A stretch of DNA of 64,000 nt from DATKEJ01 sp963768715 (GCA_963768715.1 CAVYJC010000007.1:1-64000); one strand, 5' to 3'; shown: positions 46,287 through 56,344, numbered from the stretch's first letter. Made by a program: numbers and translations. The notes: generated by a model not told the origin, from the sequence alone.

Positions 46287-46674
46287 CTACTCTTCGCGAA
46301 GAAAATATCCGCAGCCCATCCCAAGCACGAGGAAAATGACGACGGGGAACCAGCCGAATCCACTCAAGAAGACCCCTGACTAAGCCGTAAACAGCCAGGA
46401 CGAACGCCAGAGTGTAGCCGGTCAGCAGTGCCCACAGATACGACTTCGCTTCCGGATCCGAGACATCACGTTCCCGGAACATGAACGCCAGTACCCCCAT
46501 CGACGCAGCCCACGGGGTCTGGGCGCGGACGAGAAAATTGATTTCATTGGAGATCGAGTGGACCCCAAGTACGTACCACAAAGCGCCCGGCAAGACGAAG
46601 AAGACAATTCCTCCCAGTACCAGGAATCCGGCGGTGAAAGTCATGAATTGCTCGAAAGTCACGATTTTGTCCAT
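46287..46674 (-). CDS. Small membrane protein, one apparent frameshift
   Basis: About 128 residues with four hydrophobic segments (FTAGFLVLGGIVFFVLPGAL and three more). The observed frame becomes unlikely after YGLVRG; deleting one base of the CCCC run at 46373-46376 gives a normal fourth helix, GFGWFPVVIFLVLGMGCGYFL, and a TAG at 46287-46289. No family recognised. Confidence 0.65.
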
Positions 46675-46775
46675 GGCGACACCCCGGTCGGGTTGGTTGC
46701 GTCGAATCGTGATGCCGGGAGCGCAGGGTGCAGTCCTGCGGCTTGCCGGTACTCGAATTAACGAATTTTCTCAGA

Positions 46776-47411
46776 ATGGAAGAGAACAAATCCACCAGAC
46801 GAGAGCCGCTCATCCTGCTTCTGATCGCCGCGGGAGCTCTGATCTGGTCGGGCATCCATCCATTGGAACGCGGCACTTGGTGGATGGAGGTGGCTCCGGT
46901 GCTCATTGGCGCTCCGCTGCTCATCGCGACCTACGCACGATTTCCGCTTTCGCCGCTTCTCTATCGATTGCTGCTGATCCATGCGATCATCTTGATGGTG
47001 GGAGGGCACTACACATACGCCCGCGTACCCGCCGGCTTCTGGATTCAGGACCTCTTCGACCTTTCCCGCAACCACTATGATCGCCTGGGGCACCTCGCGC
47101 AGGGGTTCATCCCCGCTATTCTGACACGCGAAATCTTATTGCGAACCTCTCCTCTTAAACGCGGTAAGTGGTTGTTTTTTATCGTGGTCGCGGTGTGTCT
47201 CGCATTCAGCGCGTTCTATGAGTTGGTCGAGTGGTGGGCCGCCCTGCTCGGTGGCGATTCAGCCGAGTCGTTTCTCGGGACACAGGGCGACGTGTGGGAT
47301 ACGCAGTGGGACATGTTCCTTGCGCTGATCGGGTGCATTTCCGGCCAGTTGCTGCTCGCTCGGGTGCATGATCGCTCGATGGGCGCCACGGACGAGCCCA
47401 TCGAGAATTGA
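46776..47411 (+). CDS. DUF2238 (YjdF-like) inner membrane protein
   Basis: 211 residues from ATG 46776 with six predicted membrane helices. Family landmarks: HYTYARVPAGFW, RNHYDRLGHLAQGF, AFYELVEWWAALLGG and QGDVWDTQWDMFLALIG. Function of the family is unknown. The last codons are ATC GAG AAT TGA, and the stop is part of the GAGAATT array. Confidence 0.87.
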   Translation: MEENKSTRREPLILLLIAAGALIWSGIHPLERGTWWMEVAPVLIGAPLLIATYARFPLSPLLYRLLLIHAIILMVGGHYTYARVPAGFWIQDLFDLSRNHYDRLGHLAQGFIPAILTREILLRTSPLKRGKWLFFIVVAVCLAFSAFYELVEWWAALLGGDSAESFLGTQGDVWDTQWDMFLALIGCISGQLLLARVHDRSMGATDEPIEN

Positions 47412-47423
47412 GAATTGAGAATT
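47403..47423. repeat. Heptamer array GAGAATT, 3 units, supplying a stop codon
   Basis: Three exact GAGAATT units. The TGA at 47409-47411 that ends the DUF2238 gene spans the first unit junction. Because 7 is not a multiple of 3, the three TGA fall in all three frames. The rest of the gap to 47642 shows no recognisable gene. Confidence 0.9.
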
Positions 47424-47642
47424 GATCGCTGCTGAGCCCGTCGCCGGACGGCGCAAGCGGAGAGCACACCCGACTCTGCGGGTGGTGTCCAACGATGCGG
47501 GATTTCAACAAGACATGTCGTTTCCCGCAACAAGCAGATCGGGTGCGCTGATCGACACGCCGGCCCCGAAACACAGGGTCGGCATGAAACGACGCAGCGC
47601 CCCTTTCCGCTAAGACGCTATTGACCGACGATTGGCGAGAGA

Positions 47643-47972
47643 CTACTCGCCGACCGTAAGCTCAGCCTTCGTCCAGGCTGTCTGAACCTCGAAGATCTCC
47701 CGGTAGCCGCCTTCGACCAGATCCATATAGCCTGACATGGCTTCTTTCCACTTGGGGTCGGCCGCACGGTCTTCCTGCATCCCGAAATAGTCGCTGAGGT
47801 TCTCGACTTCGAGCTCGAGGACCACGGTCCAGTAGCCGGCAACCGTGTCGGTCAATATGCGGGCGCCCCAGACGCGCGTCGAATTGACGAATGGAACGGC
47901 TCCTTTGAATTTGTCGACGAGTGCCTTCGCTTTGCCGGGTTTGGCTTTGAAGACATCCCTGATCACGAACAT
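47643..47972 (-). CDS. Dimeric alpha/beta-barrel protein (NIPSNAP/ABM-like)
   Basis: A 109-residue ferredoxin-like protein: MFVIRDVFKAKPGKAKALVDKFK, then a tryptophan-containing strand GYWTVVLELEVENLSDYF and WKEAMSGYMDLVEGGYREIFEV. This resembles small stress-type monooxygenase-fold proteins, which form dimers. No catalytic residues can be assigned. It is transcribed away from the LRR-like gene. Confidence 0.72.
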   Translation of the reverse strand: MFVIRDVFKAKPGKAKALVDKFKGAVPFVNSTRVWGARILTDTVAGYWTVVLELEVENLSDYFGMQEDRAADPKWKEAMSGYMDLVEGGYREIFEVQTAWTKAELTVGE

Positions 47973-48159
47973 CGTTTACTTGATTTGGTGGACAGTTTCG
48001 GCCTCGAAACTACGTTTAAACGAGATAAAAACTCGTCACCCTGATCTGTTTCTGTGCCGACATGCGCCTTGCTGTTGGGGCGGAGGCTTCGCTGGATCGT
48101 ACTTTCCAGTGACCGACGACAAGGTCTCACCGCCGTTAGGGAATGAACTGGAGGACCCG

Positions 48160-49734
48160 ATGCGAGATTTGTTGCACCCTTCGATGCGTACTGTATGCAT
48201 CCTGTCAGCGTTCTTATTTCTGCTTGCACCGGCGTGGAGCTACGGGAGTCCCGAGACCCCTGTGAAGCCAAACCGGCTGCCAACGACATCCACGACCAGT
48301 GTCGGCGAGGCAATGTTCACGGAGTGTCCGAATACAAATTATTCCCTCACTTCCCAGGCGGACGTTGATGCCTTCCCGTCCAACTGTTCCGAAATTTCCG
48401 GAGATCTGCAGATCCAGTCGTCGGCCAATTCGGAGATAACCGACCTTTCGCCGCTGTCAGCGCTCACTACGATCGGCGGCACTTTGTCGATCGTGGCTAA
48501 TGCCTTGACGAACGTCGACGGACTGTCTGCACTCACCTCCGTAGGTGGCGATGTTGCGGTCGTCGGCAACGATGTGACGAATCTCGGCGGTTTTTCCGCA
48601 CTCACTTCCATTGAAGGCGATCTTCTGATTCAGGCCAACAATGCCCTGAACGACCTCGACGGTCTGTCCGCGCTTACCTCCGTGGGGGGGGATCTCACCT
48701 TGAACAGTAATGCAGCGCTGACGGATGTGGACGGGCTGGCGATGCTCACTTCCGTAGGCGGCAACCTCGTGGTTCAATCCAACGCCGCGTTGACCCAGCT
48801 CGACGGCCTCTCAGCGCTTGCCTCCGTTGGCGGGGATTTGAGCATCAACAGAAACAACTCGCTAGCTGACATCAGCGGTCTTTCCGCGGTAGCCTCGGTG
48901 GGAGGAACCCTGATCCTGTCAGATAACGACGCGCTGACCAACCTGAACGGCCTTTCCTCGCTTTCCTCGCTCGAAGGAGATCTGAACATTAACGGCAATG
49001 GCGCCCTGCTCGAACTGGGTGCCTTCTCCGCGCTAACCTCTGCGGGCGGAGCCGTCCTTGTCGTCCAAAACGACGCATTGACGGGTCTCGACGGCCTGTC
49101 GGCACTCACGTCGATTGACGGGAATCTCAGAATCGACGGAAACAATGCGCTTTCGAGCATCGACGGACTTTCCGCCGTCAGCACGGTAGGCGGCAACCTG
49201 TCGATCACCAGCAACGACACGCTAACAAACGTTGACGGTGTCCGCGGCGTCTCGACGATCGGCGGCAGCCTGACGGTCCGAGACAATACCGCATTGGCGT
49301 CCTGCAGTTGCGGACTCTACGACTGCGTGTTCGGGACGTGCTTCGGCGGTTCGATCATGATGCGGAATAATTCGCCCGACGGCGACTGCAACGACAATGG
49401 GACGGCCCTCGAAACCAATGAGTGTTCCACCGTCGGGATCGAAGATGAGCCCGCTTCGTCCGAACTTCCCACGGAGTTTGCGCTGCACCCCCCTTACCCC
49501 AATCCGTTCAATCCGTCGACTACGATCAGCTACGACCTCCCACTCACCGCCGATGTAAGATTGAATGTGTACGATGCACTTGGACGTATGGTGGCGCCAT
49601 TAGTCAGCGGCCATCAGTCATCAGGGAGCCACTCCGTGAGCTGGGAGGCCGACGGTCTACCGAGTGGTTTGTATATCGTCCGGCTGGAAGCAGGGGCGTA
49701 CCTGGAGACGCGGCAGTTGATGCTCTTGAAGTAG
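48160..49734 (+). CDS. Secreted receptor-L-domain/LRR-like repeat protein with T9SS sorting domain
   Basis: 524 residues from ATG 48160 (a second possible start is 48184) with a signal peptide ending YGSP. About 13 repeats of about 24 residues follow, consensus LDGLSALTSVGGDLTINSNAAL, typical of receptor L-domain-like solenoids. A Cys-rich cap (ASCSCGLYDCVFGTCFGG) and a C-terminal type IX sorting domain (HPPYPNPFNPSTTISYDLP, DALGRMV, GLYIVRL) end the protein. It is likely exported through T9SS to the cell surface as a binding or adhesion protein. Confidence 0.9.
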   Translation: MRDLLHPSMRTVCILSAFLFLLAPAWSYGSPETPVKPNRLPTTSTTSVGEAMFTECPNTNYSLTSQADVDAFPSNCSEISGDLQIQSSANSEITDLSPLSALTTIGGTLSIVANALTNVDGLSALTSVGGDVAVVGNDVTNLGGFSALTSIEGDLLIQANNALNDLDGLSALTSVGGDLTLNSNAALTDVDGLAMLTSVGGNLVVQSNAALTQLDGLSALASVGGDLSINRNNSLADISGLSAVASVGGTLILSDNDALTNLNGLSSLSSLEGDLNINGNGALLELGAFSALTSAGGAVLVVQNDALTGLDGLSALTSIDGNLRIDGNNALSSIDGLSAVSTVGGNLSITSNDTLTNVDGVRGVSTIGGSLTVRDNTALASCSCGLYDCVFGTCFGGSIMMRNNSPDGDCNDNGTALETNECSTVGIEDEPASSELPTEFALHPPYPNPFNPSTTISYDLPLTADVRLNVYDALGRMVAPLVSGHQSSGSHSVSWEADGLPSGLYIVRLEAGAYLETRQLMLLK

Positions 49735-49757
49735 CGTATCGCACAAGACAAGCACCC

Positions 49758-52608
49758 ATGATCGACGCATTCGGCCTGCTCTCGATCGTCCTTCTGCCGC
49801 TCATAGCTGCCGTCCTCGCCGGTAGTTCCCGCGGACCCGGCAGCTTCGAGCGCACGGATGACGGCCTCGTGCTGCACCTTGAACGCGGCCTCCTCCGTAT
49901 CCAAGTTCGCGATCCCGAGATATTCCGCATCACCGTCACACAGGCCGACGATTTTTCAACACGCGAGGGACTTGTCGTACTGCCACCTCCCAACATCCAT
50001 GAGTGGCATCTCATTGAAAATGAAGATTTTCTGGTTATCAGGACGGTTGCAGCCGAGGTCAAGGTAAGCCGGCACGACGGGAGTCTGGCGGTGTCTCGAT
50101 CCGATGGCAGGCTCATCCTCCGCGCCGCGGCTCCGTCAGCGGAATCGTTTCGGCCGATCGACGACCTCGGAGACCAAGCGTGGTCCGTTCGCCAGCGCTT
50201 CACGCTGACGCCGGCCGAAGGCATCTTCGGCCTCGGGCAGTACCAGGACGGCGTAATGAACTGGAGAGGCGAGACCGTGCTGCTGGTGCAAGCGAATATG
50301 ATCGCCGCGATCCCGTTCCTGATATCGACGCGGGGTTGCGGCCTGCTTTGGGACAATTACTCCAAGACAGTGTTCTCCGACGGCAACGACGGAATGTCGC
50401 TGTGGTCGGAAGTGGCCGATGAGATTGACTACTACGTAGTGGCCGGGGATCGTCCCGACGACGCGATTGCCGGTTACCGACGCCTGACAGGAAAGGCGCC
50501 ATTGTACGCCAGATCGGCGTACGGCTACTGGCAGAGCAAGGAGCACTACCAGACGCAGCAGGAGGTTCTGGACACGGCGGCAGAGTATCGCCGGCGAGGT
50601 CTCCCGATCGACAACATCATCCAGGATTGGAGCTTCTGGGGCGAGCCCGACCAATTCAGCGGAATGATATGGGATTCTCTCCGCTATCCCGATCCAGTGG
50701 CAATGGTGCGAGAACTGCACGAGCGATACAACCTGCACTTCATGGCCGTGATCTGGCCGGCGCTCGGCGTGAACACGGAAATACACCGAGAGATGAAAGC
50801 GCGGGGCTTCCTTTATCCAATGAGCCACTGGTCGCCCTCTCTGATCTACGATGCCTACAATCCGGATGCCCGGGCGCTTTACTGGCGATATGCGAAGAAG
50901 GGCATCTACGATGTGGGGCTCGATGCCTGGTGGATGGACGCAACCGAGCCGGAGTTTAGGTGCACCGATGATCGCTACGTGGCAGAGCAGGCCACCAAGG
51001 CGAATGACCGCAATGCGCTCGGATCGATGGCGCGCTACCTCAACACCTACTCTTTGCAGACCACGCGCGGCATCTTCGAGAACCAGCGCGCGCTCGAAGA
51101 CGGCAAACGCGTGTTCATTCTGACACGCTCAGCTTTCGCCGGGCAGCAGCGCTATGCAACCACCCTCTGGTCTGGGGATCTCTGGGCAAGCTGGCAGGTG
51201 TTTCGTGACCAGATTTCGGCAGGCCTGAACGCCTCCATGGCGGGATTGCCCTATTGGACGAGCGACATCGGAGGTTTCGTCACGAATCACCGATTCCCGG
51301 ATGGCGTGAACGATCCTGCATACCGCGAGCTCTACGCCCGGTGGTACCAGTTCGGCGCTTTTTGTCCCATCTTCCGATCCCACGGAACCAACACCCCCCG
51401 GGAAATCTGGCAATTCGGCGAACCCGGATCCTGGGCCTACGATGCACTGGTTGAGGCGGACCGCCTGCGCTATCGCCTCCTCCCCTACATCTATTCTCTT
51501 GCCTGGAGTGTCTACCGCAACGACGACACCATGATGCGCGGTCTGGCACTTGATTTTCCTGAGGATCCGAGGGTGTACGACCTCAATGGCGAATATACGT
51601 TTGGGCGGGCGATGCTCGTAAGTCCGGTCACAAGGCCGATGCGCCATCCTCCCGAGCATGCCCAGGAGTGGATCCCGTCGCGCAACCTGTTCAACGAGAC
51701 CGGCACGGAACAGGGTCTGCGCCTCGATTTCTTCCATGGCATCGACTTCGATTCCTTGGTTTCGAGCCGGAGGACCGACGTGTTCAACATCACCGGAACG
51801 GGCGCCCTCCCAGAAGAGCTCGCGAACGCGCCCTACAGCCTTCGCTACTCGGGCTCCATCAAACCCGACGAGAGTGGGTTGCACCGTTTCGTGTTGACCA
51901 CAGACAGCGGCGTACGTCTCCGTTTGGACGACCGGCTCATCGTCGACCAATGGGACAATCAGGAACCACTCGTAGCGGAGCCCGAGGTGGAGATGAAGGC
52001 GGGGCGCAACCACACGCTGGAGCTCGAATACAGGCAGCCGACACCGAACGCGGGCCGCCTGATCCTCGAATGGATCACGCCGACCCAGCATCAGGCGAGG
52101 CATGCAAGCGGGAAACGAGTGGACGACATATTTGCCGGCCGGCGTCGACTGGTACGACTTCTGGACCGGTGAAAGGTTAGCGGGCGGAGACTCCGTGACC
52201 CGGGCGGCGTCTTTGAACCACATCCCGCTATTCATTCGGGCAGGCTCCATTCTTCCCATGGGTCCAACTGTAACCTATGCCGCTGAGAAGCCACCCGACC
52301 CGATCGAGTTGCGGGTGTACGAGGGGGCCGACGCCGCCTTCGAGTTGTACGAGGATGAGGGCGACTCGTATCGATACGAAGAGGGCATTCATGCCACGAT
52401 ATCGATGCGCTGGGACGACGCCTCGCGTATTCTGACGATCGGAGCCAGAGAAGGATCTTTCCCGGGAATGCTGATGGAGAGAACGTTCCATATCGTCTGG
52501 GTGCGTCCAGACGTGGGGACAGGAGCCGATCCGGTGTCGAAGGCAGATGCGGTTGTGACTTATGACGGAGGGGAGGTGGCTGTCAGAAAGCCGAGCGATG
52601 AGCGCTGA
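49758..52608 (+). CDS. GH31 alpha-glycosidase (alpha-xylosidase-like) with PA14 domain, one apparent frameshift
   Basis: About 950 residues. An N-terminal beta-sandwich (IFGLGQYQDGVMNWRG) leads to a GH31 barrel: GYWQSKEHY, nucleophile Asp394 in WWMDATEPE, acid/base region TTLWSGD, and WTSDIGGF. A PA14 domain is inserted at about residues 640-770 (YSGSIKPDESGLHRFVLTTDSGVRLRLDDRLIVD, landmarks). One extra base near 52100-52108 breaks the frame; the end reads AGNEWTTYLPAG, DWYDFWTGERLAGG and PLFIRAGSILPMGP. GH31 enzymes with PA14 include alpha-xylosidases acting on xyloglucan oligosaccharides. Confidence 0.9.
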
Positions 52609-52736
52609 AGGCTAATCGGATCGGTAGTCGCTAAACACTCCTACCGGCAACAACAAGTGCGATGGAAACGACACAGGATTGAAACCAGCTTTTGTACTAT
52701 TTTTCCCCTCGCCCTTCTTCCACACATTTCAAGTTC

Positions 52737-53222
52737 ATGGCCAGGATTAGTTCGAAAGACGACAATCACGGCTCGACGTTCCTCGTGGAGATCCGCCCGC
52801 ATGTCGTACACGAAGATTTCGATGGTGAAGTGGTCATTCTGAACCTCGATATCGGACTGTACCACGCCCTTAACGTAGTGGCGAGCTTCATATGGTCGAA
52901 GATTGCTGATCACGTTTCCCCGGAGTCCATCGTAGAGACTGTCTCTCGCGAGTACGGCGTTTCAAGAGATCTCGCGGGCTCAATGGTCATGAGCCTCATC
53001 CGTGAAATCGAGAGAGAGCAACTTGTCGATGTCCACGGGACCCGCCCTGGTTGGGCGGCGACTGCGGAAGACATGGAACGGACCGGTACACCGTCTCTCT
53101 GGCCTGTTATGGATACGTACCGGGACATGCGGCACGCGCTTGTGGTTGACCCAATCCACGAGGTAGACGAATCGGGTTGGCCCGCGCTCAAAGTTCAGAA
53201 ACCCATGAACGGCGCCGAGTAG
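52737..53222 (+). CDS. PqqD-like peptide-binding (RRE) protein
   Basis: 161 residues from ATG 52737. The PqqD core is VVILNLDIGLYHALNVVASFIW, SPESIVETVSREYGVSRD and a helix SLIREIEREQLV. PqqD-like domains bind leader peptides of ribosomally made peptides, but stand-alone relatives also sit beside glycosyltransferases in surface-glycan clusters. A polar tail of about 50 residues follows. The TAG stop shares a base with the GTG start of the next glycosyltransferase, so translation is coupled. No precursor peptide or radical SAM gene is nearby. Confidence 0.82.
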   Translation: MARISSKDDNHGSTFLVEIRPHVVHEDFDGEVVILNLDIGLYHALNVVASFIWSKIADHVSPESIVETVSREYGVSRDLAGSMVMSLIREIEREQLVDVHGTRPGWAATAEDMERTGTPSLWPVMDTYRDMRHALVVDPIHEVDESGWPALKVQKPMNGAE

Positions 53223-53908
53223 TGCGAAGGGTTCTTGTCAGCGTCATCCTGCCGGTCTTCAATGGCGAGCGATTCCTGGAGGAGGCGATTCGGAGTGTCT
53301 ACGCACAGGATACGGATCCAATCGAGCTTCTCGTGATCGACGATGGATCAACAGACAGTTCGTCCGAGATTGTCCGAACAGTCGCGCCGGACGCCCGTGT
53401 GATCGAGCAGGAGAATGCTGGTCCGGCCGCTGCTCGAAACCGCGGCCTGTCTGAAGCCAGCGGCGAATATCTCGCTTTCATCGATGCCGACGATCTTTGG
53501 ACACCGAACAAACTCAGCCGGCAACTCCGTCTATTGACCGATGATGAAGCGGTGGATATGACGCTGGGTTTGACCCGATGCGTCCTCCCTGACGGTACGC
53601 TTACCGAACCACGTCTCTTTATGCAGCTCGGCTGTGGTTTGTATCGCAGACGCGCTTTCCAACACATCGGGGGATTCGACAGCGCGCTTCGGTTCTCAGA
53701 GGATTTAGACTGGTTCACCAGGGCCAGAGAGGCCGGTATGCAACTCAAAATCACCAAGGACGTCACGCTGCACTATCGCCTGCACGAGAACAATCTGACG
53801 CGGGGCACGGACGTCTACGAGCTTGGGTACCTGCAGCTTGTAAAACGATCGCTCGACAGGCGCCGTGCCAGGGTTGGGAGCGGGTCCATTGAATTGCCTC
53901 CGCTTTGA
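53222..53908 (+). CDS. Family 2 glycosyltransferase (first of a pair)
   Basis: 228 residues from GTG 53222. GT-A signatures: VSVILPVFNGERFLEEAIRSV, LLVIDDGSTDSSSEIV, NAGPAAARNRGL and FIDADDLW (DxD). The C-terminal part has the GGFDSALRFSEDLDWFTRA acceptor-site segment. The stop overlaps the start of the next gene by four bases (TTGA). Acceptor unknown. Confidence 0.88.
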   Translation: MRRVLVSVILPVFNGERFLEEAIRSVYAQDTDPIELLVIDDGSTDSSSEIVRTVAPDARVIEQENAGPAAARNRGLSEASGEYLAFIDADDLWTPNKLSRQLRLLTDDEAVDMTLGLTRCVLPDGTLTEPRLFMQLGCGLYRRRAFQHIGGFDSALRFSEDLDWFTRAREAGMQLKITKDVTLHYRLHENNLTRGTDVYELGYLQLVKRSLDRRRARVGSGSIELPPL

Positions 53909-54573
53909 AAGTCAGCGTCATCATTCCTGTTTTCAACGGCGAACGCTACCTGGTGGAAGCTGTCGAAAGCGTGCTCGCCCAGACACGATCGGCCTCCGAG
54001 ATCATCGTCGTCGATGACGGTTCGACTGACGGCAGCGCAGAGCTGGTTGGAGGTTACAAGCAAAGCGTACTGTACGTCCGCCAGACAAACAGCGGGACGG
54101 CGGCTGCCCGCAACCGTGGCATCCGTGAATCGAGTGGTGAATTTGTGGCCTTCCTCGACCAGGATGATTGGTGGGAACCAAACAAACTCGAACAGCAGCT
54201 CGATGCGTTCGAGGCGCAACCCGATCTCGGAGCGGTCTTTGGCCACATCCAGCAGTTTGTGAGTCCGGATGTGAGCGAGGTAAACCGTAAGCGGTTCGTA
54301 TGCCCCGACGAACCGCAGGAAGGCTACACGCCGTCCGCCGCGATCGTCCGCCGATCGGTCTTCGCGGAGGTCGGCCCCTTCGACGAACGCTGGAGGCAGG
54401 CCGAATGGATAGACTGGTTATTGAGGTTGAAGGAGTCCGGAATCCCAACCCTGATGCTGCCGCAAATCGTTGCCCACCGGCGCATCCACGAGCGGAATAA
54501 AGGGGTCGTGCACAGGCCTGCGAGACGCGAGTACCTTCGGGCGCTGAAGGAGTCGGTGGACAGGAGAAGGTGA
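53905..54573 (+). CDS. Family 2 glycosyltransferase (second of a pair)
   Basis: 222 residues from TTG 53905, overlapping the previous stop. Signatures: VSVIIPVFNGERYLVEAVESV, IVVDDGSTDGSAELV, SGTAAARNRGI, FLDQDDWW (QDD variant of the DxD) and FDERWRQAEWIDWLLR. It is clearly paralogous to the preceding gene, so the pair arose by duplication. The TGA (54571-54573) is followed by an ATAGTTG array. Confidence 0.87.
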   Translation: MKVSVIIPVFNGERYLVEAVESVLAQTRSASEIIVVDDGSTDGSAELVGGYKQSVLYVRQTNSGTAAARNRGIRESSGEFVAFLDQDDWWEPNKLEQQLDAFEAQPDLGAVFGHIQQFVSPDVSEVNRKRFVCPDEPQEGYTPSAAIVRRSVFAEVGPFDERWRQAEWIDWLLRLKESGIPTLMLPQIVAHRRIHERNKGVVHRPARREYLRALKESVDRRR

Positions 54574-54577
54574 GGGG

Positions 54578-54612
54578 ATAGTTGATAGTTGATAATTGAT
54601 AATTGATAATTG
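54578..54612. repeat. Heptamer array ATAGTTG/ATAATTG, 5 units
   Basis: ATAGTTG twice and ATAATTG three times, starting 4 bp after the glycosyltransferase stop. Confidence 0.88.
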
Positions 54613-54737
54613 CTCGCAGCCGACCGAGCCGACGATGTTCGCCTCCACGTTGATCCGCGACATGTACGGACGATCGAATGCGGTGGCGCTCGCCAGGATG
54701 CTGGTGCACACCCCCGACAACGGCGCGACGTGGATCG

Positions 54738-55283
54738 TCAGCGAGTGACGCGGTTGAGGGTCATCCCGAAGAACGGATACCAGGTAGTTCCGCCATCCCG
54801 GGAGACTTCTCCCGCCTCATGCCACTCCCCGTCCTCGGTGTGGTTCACGGTGTAGCGGACCTGTCCGGCCTGCGGGTTATCGAAACCCCAGATGAGGCCC
54901 GATTCGGTGAGTTCGATGTCAGCGTCAACGAACAGACCACCCGGGCGGTATGCGCGCATGCTCGGCTCGTTGGTCGCCGGGTCGACTGAAACGACGCCCA
55001 CGGCGGAGTGCACGACGGCGCCGTCCTCGGTCACACCGCGCCCTTCGAGAATGAGCAGGGTCCGATCCAGTCGAAACGCTGCGTTTTCGGTGACGTGGGC
55101 GGCTTCACGGTTGTCTGGACCTTTCTGGATCCAGGAATCGCCTGCCCACTCCCCTTCGATCCAACTGAGAGCGGACAGCCTGGTCTGCGCTCGCTCGATC
55201 ATTTCGGGAGGCACGCCCTGTCCAAGGGCAAAACTCGAAACCAGCAGGCACAGACTGACAGTAAAGACGTAACGCATGATCAC
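54738..55283 (-). CDS. Secreted lipocalin-like (DUF6265/DUF1579-type) protein
   Basis: 181 residues with a signal peptide ending ALGQ. The calycin-like motif LSALSWIEGEWAGDSW is followed by alternating beta strands (AAFRLDRTLLILEGRG, GVVSVDPATNEPSMRAYRPGG, GLIWGFDN, VRYTVNHTEDGEWHEAGE). Such proteins form small beta barrels. Ligand and role are unknown. Start could be Met at 55283 or 55277. Confidence 0.72.
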   Translation of the reverse strand: MIMRYVFTVSLCLLVSSFALGQGVPPEMIERAQTRLSALSWIEGEWAGDSWIQKGPDNREAAHVTENAAFRLDRTLLILEGRGVTEDGAVVHSAVGVVSVDPATNEPSMRAYRPGGLFVDADIELTESGLIWGFDNPQAGQVRYTVNHTEDGEWHEAGEVSRDGGTTWYPFFGMTLNRVTR

Positions 55284-55366
55284 TCTCGTTGATACTTTGA
55301 AGTAGATACCAAGACTACAACCGACAACGCGTTCGCCGATTGGAAAAATGCGACAATCGGAGCATT

Positions 55367-56179
55367 TCAGGCATCATCGAGACCGTCGTGACGGATCTTG
55401 CCAATCTGACCGGAAAGCAGGCTTGGATTGCCTCCCGCCAGCTCGGTGAAGTCCCGAATCAGGTGGGATTGGTCTGAAAAACCGCGCTCCGCCGCCACTT
55501 CGGCCCACGAGAGCGGGGTTTCGCGCACGAGGTTTGTCGCCGACGATCGGAAACGGCGGAGGCGGATGACCTGCTTTGGCGAGAGTCCCACCCATCTCTT
55601 GAACAGTCGCTGCAAGCGGCGCGTCGTCACATGGAGTCGGTTTGCGAGGGTCATCACGTCGATGTCCCCCAAAGCGATTGCGATCTCATGGTTGGCGTCG
55701 AGCAGGATGGGATCCACGCTATTTGGATCAACGCACATCGTTTTGAGGGCGGAGGACAGGATCAGAATCTGGGACTCGGTTCCTGCAAGCTCGCTGAACG
55801 ATGTCGCCAACACGGAGGCGAGCTTCGGTGAAATCACTTCCAGCAGTCCCGTAAATTCGACGCACTCGTCTGTATCCAATCCGAAAACCGACTGCGCAAC
55901 ACCTGGGTGGAATCGGACGCCCGCAAAGAAATCACCCTGATGCACCGGGACTTCAATGGCTTGCGTTCGCGGTCCGAGGGCGAACAATCGATTGCCGGGC
56001 AATACGACGATGGACAGGCCGGCGTCGGGCACAATGCGGTGAGCGAACGTTTCACCCTGAATCCGACGCACGTCCATTTCCCAGAAGTGCCAGACCAGCC
56101 ACGAGAGATCCGGGGCAGGCTGGATCTCGCGGTAGACGATGTCGAATGTTTGATCTTTGACTAGCCTTCGATCGGGCAT
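55367..56179 (-). CDS. AraC-family transcriptional regulator with DUF6597-like sensor domain
   Basis: 270 residues. The N-terminal half (YREIQPAPDLSWLVWHFWEM, RIVPDAGLSIVVL, GVRFHPGVAQSVFG) is the DUF6597-like ligand domain. The C-terminal half has the AraC double helix-turn-helix: LANRLHVTTRRLQRLFKRWVGLSPKQV and WAEVAAERGFSDQSHLIRDF. It is divergently placed from neither neighbour and its targets cannot be told; the lipocalin-like gene directly downstream is a candidate. Confidence 0.88.
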   Translation of the reverse strand: MPDRRLVKDQTFDIVYREIQPAPDLSWLVWHFWEMDVRRIQGETFAHRIVPDAGLSIVVLPGNRLFALGPRTQAIEVPVHQGDFFAGVRFHPGVAQSVFGLDTDECVEFTGLLEVISPKLASVLATSFSELAGTESQILILSSALKTMCVDPNSVDPILLDANHEIAIALGDIDVMTLANRLHVTTRRLQRLFKRWVGLSPKQVIRLRRFRSSATNLVRETPLSWAEVAAERGFSDQSHLIRDFTELAGGNPSLLSGQIGKIRHDGLDDA

Positions 56180-56236
56180 CGATGGGTCTTCTCGTGTAGG
56201 AATTGACTAGTGCTAAATGGCGAAGAACGCAACGCG

Positions 56237-56271
56237 CTAATCGCCAGTTGATGATTGCCAATCGCTAATTG
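56237..56271. repeat. Heptamer array CTAATCG/CCAGTTG/ATGATTG, 5 units with drift
   Basis: CTAATCG, CCAGTTG, ATGATTG, CCAATCG, CTAATTG. Confidence 0.7.
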
Positions 56272-56316
56272 CTTTTGACTGAACACGTGATGAAATACCG
56301 GGTGGGCAGGTAACGA

Positions 56317-56344
56317 GTGACTAATGTCTAGTGGCCGATGACTA
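56317..56344. repeat. Heptamer array GTGACTA/ATGTCTA, 4 units, containing a stop codon
   Basis: GTGACTA, ATGTCTA, GTGGCCG, ATGACTA. The final CTA (56342-56344) is the TAG stop of the converging lipoprotein. A nearly identical array is at 61764-61791. Confidence 0.78.

Noticed and set aside
47422..47613. 63-codon plus-strand ORF between DUF2238 and the ABM-like gene
   Set aside because: Begins inside the GAGAATT array region, has basic shadow-like composition and no recognisable features.
50136..52259. Long minus-strand ORFs opposite the GH31 gene
   Set aside because: The plus strand carries catalytic motifs of GH31 and the PA14 domain; the antisense frames show no features.
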